From: Betaproteobacteria bacterium
Lineage (GTDB): Bacteria; Bdellovibrionota_B; Oligoflexia; Silvanigrellales; Silvanigrellaceae
NCBI GenBank assembly: GCA_016868315.1
Contig: VGHE01000002.1
Coordinates: 186,001-250,000, forward strand
Reading direction: 5' to 3'
DNA: 64,000 nucleotides
The translations under genes and the position numbers were made by a program. Below, one piece after another: positions 42,570 to 51,393 of the stretch (within the stretch, counting starts at the first letter, position 1; the number at the start of each line of letters is the position of its first letter). The notes beneath the pieces are model-generated. The model had not been told where the DNA came from. It did no database searches and worked only from the letters and a program-made list of their open reading frames with translations.

Positions 42570-44231
42570 ATGAGTTCTTACATGAAAGTGTCATCGTACG
42601 AAGGTCGCAAAGGTGAGATTCGCAAAGTTGTTCTTCTCTATTCTGGCGGTCTTGACACCAGCGTCATGCTCAAATGGATTCAAGATGAATATCAGGCTGA
42701 AGTGATCGCTTTGACCATTGATATCGGTCAGCAAGCTGACAACCTCGAAGAGATCCGCCAGAAGGCACTGCGCCTGGGTGCAGTGAAGGCTGTTGTTGTT
42801 GATGCCAAGAATGAGTTTGCATACGAATACCTCGCCAAGGGCATCAAGGCGAATGCTCGCTATCAAGGTGATTACCACCTCGCCACACCACTCGGACGTC
42901 CGCTTCTGGCCAAACTTGCAGTTGATGTTGCGCGAGCCGAAGGCTGCGACTGCATTGCCCATGGTTGCACGGGTAAAGGGAACGACCAGGTGCGGCTCGA
43001 GGGCAGCATTCTCACGCTCGCACCCGAAATGAAAATCATTGCACCTGTGCGCGAATGGGGCATGGGTCGCGATGAGGAGCTCGAATACGCCCGCAAGAAC
43101 AACATCCCAGTGAAGCAAACAGTCGATTCTCCCTACAGCTACGATGACAACATGTGGGGAATCTCGGCAGAGGGCGGAGAAATCGAGAACCCTGCTCTGG
43201 TTCCCCCGCTCAAAAATATTCTCCAAATCTGTAAGCCCATCGAAGAGACACCCAATGATGCTGTGACGGTCACGTTGGGCTTCCTGAAGGGGTTGCCCGT
43301 GCAGCTCAACGGCCAGGATCTCGGTTTGGTCGCTCTTATTGCTCAACTCAACGAATTGGGTGCCTCGCATGGTGTCGGTGTGACGCATCACATTGAAGAT
43401 CGTGTTGTTGGTTTGAAAGTGCGTGGCATCTACGAGGCGCCGGCTGCAAGCGTTATTGTGCGTGCGCACGAGACTCTCGAAAAATACGTGTGCACCCGCC
43501 AGGAAAACGAATTCAAAACCATTGTTGACCAAAAGTGGGGCTATCTCTGCTACGGCGCGCAGTGGTACGAACCCCTGATGCACAACCTCAATACATACAT
43601 TGATGCTGTCAACGAGAAGGTGACTGGAACCGTAACTCTGCGTCTGTTCAAGGGACGCGCAGAGCCTGTAGCTGTGGAAACACCCAACAGTCTATTCGAC
43701 GAAAAACTTGCGACCTTCATGAAGAGTAATGCATTTAATCAGAATGCATCTGCTGCGTTCACGGAAATCTACACAATGCAAATGCGTATGGCTCGCGAGA
43801 CCGAGCGCTATGCGCTGATTTCAATTGGCAGCATGGAACAGAAGCAGCGATTCTTGCCTTTGGTTTCTAAACTTGCAGAAAGTGGTTTTGTTCTTTTCGC
43901 AACTGAAGGAACACACGCTGTGTTGCAGAAAGCAGGCGTGCCTGCTGTGTGTGTCTACAAGGTCTCTGATGCAAACAGAAAGCCCAACCTGCTCGATCTC
44001 CTGAAGCAGAACCGCTTCGACCTGATCGTTAATGTGATGAGTCCGGAAAATAATACAGTTGAAGTGCGCGATGGAACTGAAATTAGAAAGTGGAGCGTCA
44101 TCAACGGCGTTCAGCTTGTCAGCGAGTACGATGTGCTTATGAATATCTGTGAACGCTTCAAGAATCAGGTTCGTAAGCCAGCTGCAGTTCGCGGTGAGCA
44201 TCATAAGCCAGCGCTTGTGAACGGAGTTTGA
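42570..44231 (+). CDS. argG: argininosuccinate synthase fused to a C-terminal MGS-like allosteric domain
   Basis: A 553-residue protein. Residues 1-~405 are argininosuccinate synthase (citrulline + Asp + ATP): P-loop LLYSGGLDTSV, GCTGKGNDQVR, KQTVDSPYSYDDNMWGIS, and GVTHHIEDRVVGLKVR. Residues 414-530 form a complete MGS-like domain: YALISIGSMEQ, GFVLFATEGTHAVLQKAGV, LIVNVMSPENN, IRKWSVINGVQLV. This fold ends CarB, where it binds UMP, IMP and ornithine, and also occurs in PurH. ArgG normally stops at ~400-450 residues, so this is a fusion that suggests nucleotide or ornithine feedback on arginine synthesis. The ATG at 42570 has GGGGAGA nine bases upstream. First gene of an operon with pyrD and pyrE. 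Confidence 0.92.
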   Translation: MSSYMKVSSYEGRKGEIRKVVLLYSGGLDTSVMLKWIQDEYQAEVIALTIDIGQQADNLEEIRQKALRLGAVKAVVVDAKNEFAYEYLAKGIKANARYQGDYHLATPLGRPLLAKLAVDVARAEGCDCIAHGCTGKGNDQVRLEGSILTLAPEMKIIAPVREWGMGRDEELEYARKNNIPVKQTVDSPYSYDDNMWGISAEGGEIENPALVPPLKNILQICKPIEETPNDAVTVTLGFLKGLPVQLNGQDLGLVALIAQLNELGASHGVGVTHHIEDRVVGLKVRGIYEAPAASVIVRAHETLEKYVCTRQENEFKTIVDQKWGYLCYGAQWYEPLMHNLNTYIDAVNEKVTGTVTLRLFKGRAEPVAVETPNSLFDEKLATFMKSNAFNQNASAAFTEIYTMQMRMARETERYALISIGSMEQKQRFLPLVSKLAESGFVLFATEGTHAVLQKAGVPAVCVYKVSDANRKPNLLDLLKQNRFDLIVNVMSPENNTVEVRDGTEIRKWSVINGVQLVSEYDVLMNICERFKNQVRKPAAVRGEHHKPALVNGV

Positions 44232-44233
44232 AA

Positions 44234-45217
44234 ATGCAGTGGATGCCTTTGGCTGCGCTCAAGCAGAAGATTTTGGGCGCTGGCGGTTTCGTTAACGCCC
44301 ATGCGCACTTCGATCGTGCTTATTCCGTCACGCCTGCTGATCTTCCTGGTGCAAATGCAACAGTTGAACGGGCGCTGCAGGAGAAGTGGCAGTTGGTTGA
44401 TGCGTGGAAACGCTCAACCTCCGAAGACGATTACTTCTCGCACATGACCTCAGCGCTGCGTGGGCAACAAGAATTTGGTGTGCGCACCGCGCTGACTTTT
44501 GTAGACTGCGATCCGGTCGCAGGAACGCGCGCTTTGAGTGCTGCCATGCGTGCCAAGGAGTATGCTGCAACACAGCTGCAGATGAGGCTCCTCTTAGCTT
44601 GTCAGACCCTCAAGGGCGTTCTTCACCCGGAGGCGCGTCGCTATTTTGAAATGGCGCTCGAGAAGGTAGATGTGATTGGAGGTTTGCCCGGCGCAGACAA
44701 GGGGCGTGAGGAAGAGCATCTCGATGTTCTTCTCGCAGCAGCGAAATCCAGCAAAAAGCGCGTTCATGTTCACGTTGATCAAAACAACGATCCGGCCGAG
44801 CGCGAGACCGAACAGTTGGCACGCGCAGTCATACGGCATGGCCTTGAAGGCCAAGTGACTGCCGTTCATGGCATTAGCATTGCCTGTCAGACCAAGGCTT
44901 ATCGCCAAGATCTCTACAAGCTCTGTCGTGACGCCGGCTTGAGCTTTGTGGCGTGTCCCGGCGCGTGGCTCGATGCGCGCCGCAATGAAACCCTCACCCC
45001 CACGCACAATGCTGTCACTCCCATCGATGAAATGATCCCTGCGGGTTTGTGTGTGGCTCTTGGCTCGGACAACATCTCCGACATCTACAAACCGTTTGCC
45101 GACGGTGACATGATGACCGAGTTGCGCATGCTGCTTGAGTCAACCCATTTCTACGACACGCAGGAACTGGTGCGTATTGCCACCGACAATGGTCGCAGGG
45201 TGTTGGGTCTCGACTAA
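44234..45217 (+). CDS. amidohydrolase, cytosine deaminase-like
   Basis: A 327-residue metal-dependent amidohydrolase. Metal-binding motifs are NAHAHFD (H23, H25), VHVHVDQ, a His in TAVHGIS and a catalytic Asp in LGSDNISD followed by PFADGDMM, which corresponds to the cytosine deaminase stretch around its second metal-loop. The HxHxD rather than HxHxR pattern fits deaminases better than dihydroorotase. It lies between argG and pyrD, 2 and 1 bases away, so it should act in pyrimidine metabolism: cytosine deaminase is likely, a non-canonical dihydroorotase possible. GGAG lies 8 bases before the ATG. Confidence 0.75.
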   Translation: MQWMPLAALKQKILGAGGFVNAHAHFDRAYSVTPADLPGANATVERALQEKWQLVDAWKRSTSEDDYFSHMTSALRGQQEFGVRTALTFVDCDPVAGTRALSAAMRAKEYAATQLQMRLLLACQTLKGVLHPEARRYFEMALEKVDVIGGLPGADKGREEEHLDVLLAAAKSSKKRVHVHVDQNNDPAERETEQLARAVIRHGLEGQVTAVHGISIACQTKAYRQDLYKLCRDAGLSFVACPGAWLDARRNETLTPTHNAVTPIDEMIPAGLCVALGSDNISDIYKPFADGDMMTELRMLLESTHFYDTQELVRIATDNGRRVLGLD

Positions 45218-45218
45218 A

Positions 45219-46358
45219 ATGTACAACCCGCTTCTCAGTTATGAAGACAACCTGCGCCAGGGACCCTCACCGGAGTGGAATGCGGAAGGAGTTTTTCCGC
45301 GCATCCACTTCACCGACAAACCGAAGTTTTCCTGCCTTGGGATTCCACTTCATTTGCCATTGGGGATGCCTGCAGGTCCGCTTTTGTCGGCTGCTTATGT
45401 GAAGGTTGCGTTGGAGGCTGGCTTCAGTATGCCTGTGTACAAAACTGTGCGCAGTGCTGCTTGGAAGAGTCATCCCTGGCCAAATGTGTTGAGCGTTGAG
45501 AAATTATCCGACGCATCACCTCGCGTGCGTCCGCTGGCGCAGGTTATCCCGCTGTCGAAAAATGTTTTGGGCGAGCAACTAAAAAACGGACGACTCAGCA
45601 TCACCAACGCTTTTGGGGTTCCGAGTGCTGCTCCTGAACAATGGTCGAAAGACTTTTCATCGTTGCCGGACTTTGCATTTTCAGCGGGAGCTATGAGTGT
45701 TTTGAGCTTTCAGGGTTCGCGCCGGAACGGGCAGGGCTGGAAAGAGTTTCTCGATGACACAACTCTCTGTGCCCGTTTGGCCGCAGAAGCGGTTTCCGCT
45801 CGGGGTGGAAAGCTCCTCGAAATGAACGTGAGCTGTCCGAATGAATCGGGTGCTCCCATTTACACAGATCTCAAGGCTCTGACTGAAGCTCTGGATGCCG
45901 CCGCATTGGCTCTTCAGGACTTCCCTGCGTTGCGCCTGATTGTAAAGCTCGGACAGCTCGAGCCCGAGGCGGTGTTGGCAGTGGTCGAACGCGTGGCTCA
46001 GCGCGCACATGGCATATCGGCAATCAACACTCTCAGTGCAAACATTGTTGATTCAAACGGTCAGCGCGCACTCGGTTCAGGAGCAGAGCATGGTGGTATC
46101 TGTGGTGATGTCATTCGAGATGCTGCGTTAAGCTCTATGCGAAATCTGAGCAGGGCTCGCCAGGCTCTTGGTCTCGACAAAAATGAATTTGCTCTTGTTG
46201 GAGTGGGTGGTTGCTTTACTGCTTCTCATGTTTTTGATTTTCTTGAGGCGGGCGCCGACGTTGTTCACGCGGCAACCGGTGCTATGTGGAACCTCCAGTT
46301 TGCATCCGAGTGTGCGCGCAATTTTGGGGTGAGTTTTTCGGATGGGGAAAAACAATGA
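45219..46358 (+). CDS. pyrD: dihydroorotate dehydrogenase family flavoprotein
   Basis: A 379-residue FMN-binding TIM barrel that oxidises dihydroorotate to orotate. The active-site loop reads EMNVSCPNESG, with a Cys where class 1 enzymes have their base (class 2 has Ser). Other marks are MPAGPLLSAAYVKVAL, LIVKLGQLEPEAV, INTLSANIV and LVGVGGCFTASHVFDFLEAGAD at the phosphate site. A divergent loop follows MPVYKTV. It begins 1 base after the amidohydrolase stop and overlaps pyrE by ATGA. No pyrK partner is nearby. The in-frame ATG at 45135 is rejected since it lies in the previous gene. Confidence 0.85.
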   Translation: MYNPLLSYEDNLRQGPSPEWNAEGVFPRIHFTDKPKFSCLGIPLHLPLGMPAGPLLSAAYVKVALEAGFSMPVYKTVRSAAWKSHPWPNVLSVEKLSDASPRVRPLAQVIPLSKNVLGEQLKNGRLSITNAFGVPSAAPEQWSKDFSSLPDFAFSAGAMSVLSFQGSRRNGQGWKEFLDDTTLCARLAAEAVSARGGKLLEMNVSCPNESGAPIYTDLKALTEALDAAALALQDFPALRLIVKLGQLEPEAVLAVVERVAQRAHGISAINTLSANIVDSNGQRALGSGAEHGGICGDVIRDAALSSMRNLSRARQALGLDKNEFALVGVGGCFTASHVFDFLEAGADVVHAATGAMWNLQFASECARNFGVSFSDGEKQ

Positions 46359-47029
46359 TGAATACGATTCATGATGAAGCGATCCATGGGATTGTCGATC
46401 TTTTCTTTGCAGACCAAATCATCAAGGTTGATTCCTCCAGCCCTTTTCTTCTTTCAAGTGGTGCGAGAGCGCCCATTTACCTTGATCACCGCCGCGCATT
46501 TACCCGTCCCAAATTGCGCCAGCTTTTGGTCAAGACCTGGGCTGTAAAGCTGGAATCTGCCCTCAAGGAAATGAACGTGCGGCCTGCAGATGTGGTCTGT
46601 GTTGGAACCGCGACTGCGGGAATCGCGCCAGCTATGGCATTGGCCACGCATTGGAATGCTCCATTCCTTTACGTTCGGCAGAAGCCCAAAGGGCATGGTC
46701 TGCAGCAGATGGTGGAAGGGGCTTTCGATCCGGCGGCGCCGCATTTGGTTATCGATGACATGCTTACAACCGGGCAAAGTCTTTTGAAGTCTGTTGAGGT
46801 TCTGCAGCATCTCAATACCCGACTTGTCGGTGCAACGACTCTGACCTCGCATTCCCTTGTCAGTGCGCATCGAAAATTTCAGAACTTGAACCTGCCGTTC
46901 GTGAATCTCCTGACCACTTCGGATATCCTGCTCGTTGCCCAGAGTCTTGGGCTGATTTCACAGGCTGATGTCCGCACGGTCATGGCCTGGCTGGAAACGC
47001 TCAGCATGGCCAACGATTCGCTCGATTGA
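46355..47029 (+). CDS. pyrE: orotate phosphoribosyltransferase
   Basis: A 224-residue type I phosphoribosyltransferase making OMP from orotate and PRPP. The PRPP motif HLVIDDMLTTGQSL is clear, preceded by FLLSSGARAPIYLDHRRAF at the N-terminus and GTATAGIAPAMALA with FLYVRQKPKGHG, all as in PyrE. ATG at 46355 overlaps the pyrD stop; a second ATG at 46358 is equally possible. PyrE follows PyrD in the pathway, and its product would be decarboxylated by the PyrF-like protein encoded in the purine operon. Confidence 0.93.
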   Translation: MMNTIHDEAIHGIVDLFFADQIIKVDSSSPFLLSSGARAPIYLDHRRAFTRPKLRQLLVKTWAVKLESALKEMNVRPADVVCVGTATAGIAPAMALATHWNAPFLYVRQKPKGHGLQQMVEGAFDPAAPHLVIDDMLTTGQSLLKSVEVLQHLNTRLVGATTLTSHSLVSAHRKFQNLNLPFVNLLTTSDILLVAQSLGLISQADVRTVMAWLETLSMANDSLD

Positions 47030-47039
47030 GGAACCCAAT

Positions 47040-48059
47040 ATGTTTTTAATTGGATTTGATGTGGGTGGCACTAAAATTGAAGCCACCTTGTTTCGGCTCT
47101 CCGATAAGCCAAACCCGTCAGGAAAAAGTGGGACTTTTGAGTGTGCTCATCCCTCGCGCGGCGTGTTGCACGGAGAAACGCTTGCGAGGCTGCGCGAACC
47201 GACTGAGCGTCACAAAGGATACGATGCGATTGTTGAAAAAATGGCTCGCCTGATCGTGGAAACCTGCGCAAAGGCGCAGGTGCCGATGGCCGAGCTTCAT
47301 GGTGTTGGGCTGGGCTTGCCGGGCTCAATTGACCCTGTTTCGTTGAAGATGCTCAACGGAAATACCATGGTTCTGATTGGCCGCGATTTGGTGGGCGACA
47401 TTCGCAGCAAAGCGAATCTTCCGGAAAAAACACCGATGCGCGCAGAAAATGATGCCAACTGCTTTGCTCTTGCTGAGGCGCTGTGCGGTGCCGGGTTGTT
47501 GCATGCACAGAAGTCAGGAATTCCAGTGCACTCGCATGTTGCGGTGGGTGTCATTCTGGGAACCGGCTGCGGCGGCGGAATTGTTATCCAAGGCAGAACC
47601 TTGCAAGGAGCTCGCGGCGGCGGCGGCGAGCTCGGTCATACAATTCTCTACAAAGAAGGACATCAATGCTACTGCGGACAATCGGGTTGTGCAGAGCAGT
47701 ATCTCTCGGGTCCTGCACTCGAGTCACTGATGGCAACCCGCCACTACAGTCAGCTGGGTGCAGCTCCTCTCAGTGCAAAAGAAATTTTTGAAAAGGCAGA
47801 TGCGGGTGACCCGGCTGCACTGGCTGTTTTGATTAAGTACAGAAATGATTTGGGTCGTTTCCTGGGGAGCCTCACATCGATCTTCGACCCTCACTATTTT
47901 GTGTTGGGGGGAGGGTTGAGCTTGCAGCCCGCAATTTACCAGAACCTCTCTGCAACACTCGCCAACCATACGTTTTTATCCGACAGTCACATTCCCGTTT
48001 ATCAGCATCAACTGGGCGATTCTGCAGGAGGATTGGGGGCAGCCCTGTTATCCCTTTAA
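47040..48059 (+). CDS. ROK family sugar kinase (glucokinase/fructokinase-like)
   Basis: A 339-residue ROK kinase. ATP-binding GFDVGGTKIEATLF at the N-terminus, the catalytic Asp in ENDANCFALAEA, and the zinc motif in HTILYKEGHQCYCGQSGCAEQYLSG are all visible; no N-terminal helix-turn-helix, so a kinase rather than a repressor. It starts 10 bases after pyrE and is probably the last gene of the argG operon. Sugar specificity cannot be read. Its role with nucleotide synthesis is not obvious, other than supplying hexose phosphate toward PRPP (inference). Confidence 0.85.
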   Translation: MFLIGFDVGGTKIEATLFRLSDKPNPSGKSGTFECAHPSRGVLHGETLARLREPTERHKGYDAIVEKMARLIVETCAKAQVPMAELHGVGLGLPGSIDPVSLKMLNGNTMVLIGRDLVGDIRSKANLPEKTPMRAENDANCFALAEALCGAGLLHAQKSGIPVHSHVAVGVILGTGCGGGIVIQGRTLQGARGGGGELGHTILYKEGHQCYCGQSGCAEQYLSGPALESLMATRHYSQLGAAPLSAKEIFEKADAGDPAALAVLIKYRNDLGRFLGSLTSIFDPHYFVLGGGLSLQPAIYQNLSATLANHTFLSDSHIPVYQHQLGDSAGGLGAALLSL

Positions 48060-48065
48060 GAGTCC

Positions 48066-48092
48066 TCAAGTCGCTGGTTGTTTTGCCGATTC
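48066..48092 (+). promoter_or_regulatory. candidate sigma-28-type promoter of the TPR-fliD-fliS group
   Basis: TCAAGTCG (48066-48073), 11 bases, GCCGATTC (48085-48092): 5 of 8 and 6 of 8 positions of the sigma-28 consensus, with exact spacing, 35 bases before the gene start. Confidence 0.45.
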
Positions 48093-48126
48093 CCTCCCTC
48101 GGACATAACCGCACGGGAGCGTTTGC

Positions 48127-49320
48127 ATGGCCGAAAAAGGGCCGCAGAAGGAAGACGCGACGGCTGCAAAGCGCGTTCTTCTGATTAGCAAAAAGAACTC
48201 AAATGGAGCGCTGTATCGGCGTGCGTTGGAAGCGGCAGAGCTTGAGGTCGAGTGTGTTGATACGCTCGTAGACGTTGAAGAGCTTCTCGCCGAACGTCCT
48301 GCAAAGGTTCTCGTGCATGCGCTCGAGGGTTTTGAGCGGAATCAGACTACTCAGTTTCATTTTCGTTTTTGCGCGACTCCCATTGCGGCACAGATGCATC
48401 GGTTCATGATTTATCGTGGAACCAACATGCGCGCAGTGGCCTTCTCGCTCGATCTTGGAATGCAAAAGGCCATCTCGCAGGAGCGTGCGGCACACACGCT
48501 CGGTTATGCTGTTCGAATGTGTCTCGAGGCAGGTCAAAACCGCGATGCCTTGCAGGAGCAGGGCCTGGGGATTGCGACCTCTGGGCGCCGCGAGCTGACT
48601 CCAGATGAAATCAATTTGGTTGAGAAGGTTTTTCGAGCGTTTCCTAACGACCCACTCATCCGTGTCGCTCAGGCGCGCATTTTGGCAGCGCGCGGCGAGT
48701 ACTCCGTTGCGGTTGAGTTGAGTCGCCGAACTCTGCTGGCAGAACCATACAACGTCCGAGCCATGACCGTTCTTGGAGAAATCGAAGCCAAAGTCGGGCA
48801 ACTCGACCTCGCACTGAAGCTGCTCAAAAAGGCCGAAGAACTCTCGGGTGGAAATCCGGAACGTCTCGCGGCACTCGCCGATGTGTCTGTGCAGCTTGGG
48901 CTTTACAGCGATGCAAAAAATTACCTGCTCACCGGACTTCGGCTTTTTCCTGAATCCACCCCATTGCGGCGTGAAATGGTCAAGATTCCACTTGAGGCTG
49001 CGGAGTTCAAAGAGGTTCTTGAGTTAATGGTGGGTTCATTGAGTGGCGACGATTTGGCCGTGTTTGCAGGTGATGCCTCCAAGCCACTCGTGCTCATGCA
49101 GAAGTATGCTGTGCTTTTGGATTTTGTGAATGTCGGTGTTGAACTTCTTCCCGAGAAATCCCACAAATGTGCCTTCCTCCTTAAGGTGGCGCAAGAACTT
49201 AAAGACATGGGTGCGAAGACGGAAGCCGTTGCCCAGCTGCGCCGTTGTTTGACACTCGACCCCAAGTTCCCTGGCGCGGGTGACCTGCTCATTAAAATCC
49301 AGACAAATCTTGCCGCCTGA
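48127..49320 (+). CDS. TPR-repeat protein with degenerate receiver-like N-terminus
   Basis: A 397-residue cytoplasmic protein. Residues ~14-140 have the order of strands and helices of a response-regulator receiver (RVLLISKKN, VECVDTL, KVLVHALEG, THMRAVAF-like strand) but lack a clear phospho-Asp. Residues ~165-395 form TPR-like helix pairs (e.g. EYSVAVELSRRTLLAEPYN, LDLALKLLKKAEEL, TEAVAQLRRCLTLDPKF). It sits directly upstream of fliD and fliS and behind a sigma-28-like promoter, so a flagellum- or signalling-related scaffold role is suggested. No named family. Confidence 0.7.
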   Translation: MAEKGPQKEDATAAKRVLLISKKNSNGALYRRALEAAELEVECVDTLVDVEELLAERPAKVLVHALEGFERNQTTQFHFRFCATPIAAQMHRFMIYRGTNMRAVAFSLDLGMQKAISQERAAHTLGYAVRMCLEAGQNRDALQEQGLGIATSGRRELTPDEINLVEKVFRAFPNDPLIRVAQARILAARGEYSVAVELSRRTLLAEPYNVRAMTVLGEIEAKVGQLDLALKLLKKAEELSGGNPERLAALADVSVQLGLYSDAKNYLLTGLRLFPESTPLRREMVKIPLEAAEFKEVLELMVGSLSGDDLAVFAGDASKPLVLMQKYAVLLDFVNVGVELLPEKSHKCAFLLKVAQELKDMGAKTEAVAQLRRCLTLDPKFPGAGDLLIKIQTNLAA

Positions 49321-49420
49321 GAAATCTTTCCCCAACTTTTTACTCTTTTGACTGAACATGCAGTCCTTGCGCGGAAAAATTGAGCGCACCCTGTCAGAAT
49401 CAATCTGAAGAGGGGAACGC

Positions 49421-50785
49421 ATGGGAGTTCGGGTCAACACGGGGTCTGGAATCGATCCTGGCTTGGTCAATAAATTGGTCGAGCTTGAACGCCAGCCCAT
49501 TAAACAACTTGAAACACGCAAGAAGACTCTCGAAGAGGACAGAAAAGCCTTTCGAGAGTTCACTCAGCTTGTTTCAACACTCGGACAGTCGCTCAACAGT
49601 CTGCGCAATCCATCCGACTTCCGCAAACTCAAAGTTGATAGCAGCAATCCAGATATCATCGATGGCACAGTGACCAATGCGGCCATGCCCGGCAGTTACG
49701 AACTCGAAGTGCGGCATCTTGCGAAAACACAGAAGTTGTTGGCTGAAGGATTCCCTGACAAGGATTCAACCCCGGTTGGCTTCGGATACATGACCATTGA
49801 GCTCGACGATGGCACGACGTTCGACGTGGATATCGATCCTGACGCATCGACTCTTCAAGATGTTGCAAAGCAAATCAATGATGCCAATGCCGGATGTAAA
49901 GCTCTCATTCTCAATACAAAAGAGAACCTCGAAGATCCTGAAGCTGATAGTTACCGGCTGATTGTGATTTCGGAGAAATCCGGAAAAGCAGGAAAGGTCT
50001 TTATTGATCCAGATACGACTTATCTGGAGTTCAAGGAACAAATGACGGGGCGAAATCTGGAGATGCTCTTTGAAGACGTGCTTGTTTTTGATGAAGACAA
50101 CACAATCGAGGAACTTCTGCCTGGGCTTGTGATTAACGCCAAGCGCAGTGAGCCTGGAACAAAAGTGACGCTGAAAATCGATTTCGATGTGGATCAAACC
50201 TTGGAGTCGATTAACGGATTCGTTGATTCTTACAACAAGGTTTCCGAATTCATCGACAAACAATTTCAGATTGACCCGCAGACCAACAAAGCAGGAACTT
50301 TGTCAAAAGACTCAACACTGAAACAGCTGCAGCGTGGCTTGCAGTCGGCGCTTCAGTACCAAGGTAACGGCAAATATCGAAACCTGGCGCAGGTTGGGAT
50401 TACCACCGACCCAAAAACCGGGACACTGAAAATTGACGCAGCTAAAGTGAAGCAAGCGTTGTCCGAAGACTACCAAGGTGTTGCTGAGCTCTTTGTTCAA
50501 TCTGACAGGGGAGCAGGCTTTGGCACTCGAATGAGCGACACAGTCCGAAATGCTCAGAATCAGCAGTTCGGTGTGTTGGCCTCCAAGGAGCGGGAATACA
50601 AGCGCACTTTGGAATCATTCGATGACGATATCGTTCGCAAAGAGCGCGCTGCTGCGCAACGTGCAGAAGGTATCAAGCGAAAGTTTGCGGCTTTGGAAGG
50701 ATTGATAAACGGGATGAACTCACAAGGGCAGGCTTTGGCGGCTCGTCTGGGAGTTCAGTCGGGGCCGATGCCAGGGCTGAGCTGA
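49421..50785 (+). CDS. fliD: flagellar hook-associated protein 2 (filament cap)
   Basis: A 454-residue FliD, exported by the flagellar type III apparatus, where it caps the growing filament. The N-terminal part begins with VNTGSGIDPGLVNKLVELERQPI, the standard FliD_N start; the C-terminal FliD_C region has LTFKIDF-like GTKVTLKID, VDSYNKVSEFID and a coiled C-terminus with conserved ...GLINGMNSQG. The length is typical of species with a short variable middle. AGAGGGG lies 7 bases before the ATG. fliS follows after 46 bases. Confidence 0.93.
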   Translation: MGVRVNTGSGIDPGLVNKLVELERQPIKQLETRKKTLEEDRKAFREFTQLVSTLGQSLNSLRNPSDFRKLKVDSSNPDIIDGTVTNAAMPGSYELEVRHLAKTQKLLAEGFPDKDSTPVGFGYMTIELDDGTTFDVDIDPDASTLQDVAKQINDANAGCKALILNTKENLEDPEADSYRLIVISEKSGKAGKVFIDPDTTYLEFKEQMTGRNLEMLFEDVLVFDEDNTIEELLPGLVINAKRSEPGTKVTLKIDFDVDQTLESINGFVDSYNKVSEFIDKQFQIDPQTNKAGTLSKDSTLKQLQRGLQSALQYQGNGKYRNLAQVGITTDPKTGTLKIDAAKVKQALSEDYQGVAELFVQSDRGAGFGTRMSDTVRNAQNQQFGVLASKEREYKRTLESFDDDIVRKERAAAQRAEGIKRKFAALEGLINGMNSQGQALAARLGVQSGPMPGLS

Positions 50786-50831
50786 TGCACCGGAAGTAGT
50801 GGACTGGCAAGTGCAGGGAGAGTAGGCGTTT

Positions 50832-51287
50832 ATGCAGAATAACCCGTATCGAGCGTATCAGAAAACTCAGGTGACGACCGCAAAACCTGAGAAGATTTTG
50901 TTGATGCTCTACGAGGGCGCCATCAAGTTTACCAAGCTGGCGATTCTCCGTATGCGTGAGAAAAACTTGTCCGAAAAAGGCAAGTACATTAGCAAGACAC
51001 TCGCAATTGTCTCAGAGCTGATGAACACCCTCGACCACGAAAAAGGCGGGCAGATAGCTGCCGACCTCGAGAACCTCTACATGTTCATGATGGACAAACT
51101 CATTGAAGCCAACATGAACAATCGCGTTGAGGAGCTCGAAGTTGTCGAGCGTCTGCTCACGACGCTGTATACGGCTTGGCAAGATGTGGTGAACAATCCT
51201 CGCCCGGATGGCGTGCCAAGCCCAACCCTGCAGCCCGAACTGAACGCTCTGTACCAGCAGGCTCAAGCGTTGCCGAAGGCGCGCTGA
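50832..51287 (+). CDS. fliS: flagellin export chaperone FliS
   Basis: A 151-residue four-helix bundle that binds flagellin's C-terminus in the cytoplasm. The start NPYRAYQKTQVTTAKPEKIL and LMLYEGAIKF match FliS; it follows fliD as in most flagellated bacteria. A GAGCTTT/AAAGCTC inverted repeat (51290-51321) sits after the stop, but it has no T-run, so I do not call it a terminator. Confidence 0.93.
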   Translation: MQNNPYRAYQKTQVTTAKPEKILLMLYEGAIKFTKLAILRMREKNLSEKGKYISKTLAIVSELMNTLDHEKGGQIAADLENLYMFMMDKLIEANMNNRVEELEVVERLLTTLYTAWQDVVNNPRPDGVPSPTLQPELNALYQQAQALPKAR

Positions 51288-51342
51288 TAGAGCTTTTGGG
51301 ATTTCAATGTAGACAAAGCTCCCGGTATTAATCCAAAAACGC

Positions 51343-51370
51343 TCAATTTTCGCATGGTAACTGCCGATAG
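51343..51370 (+). promoter_or_regulatory. candidate sigma-28-type promoter of heme lipoprotein
   Basis: TCAATTTT (51343-51350), 12 bases, GCCGATAG (51363-51370). The -10 matches 7 of 8 positions of the sigma-28 consensus; the spacing is one base longer than usual. It lies 24 bases before the ATG. Confidence 0.42.
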
Positions 51371-51393
51371 TAATACAATGGTAGAGGGTGACT

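Noticed and set aside
51290-51321. Hairpin after fliS as a terminator
   Set aside because: The stem is short with a long loop and has no T-run after it.
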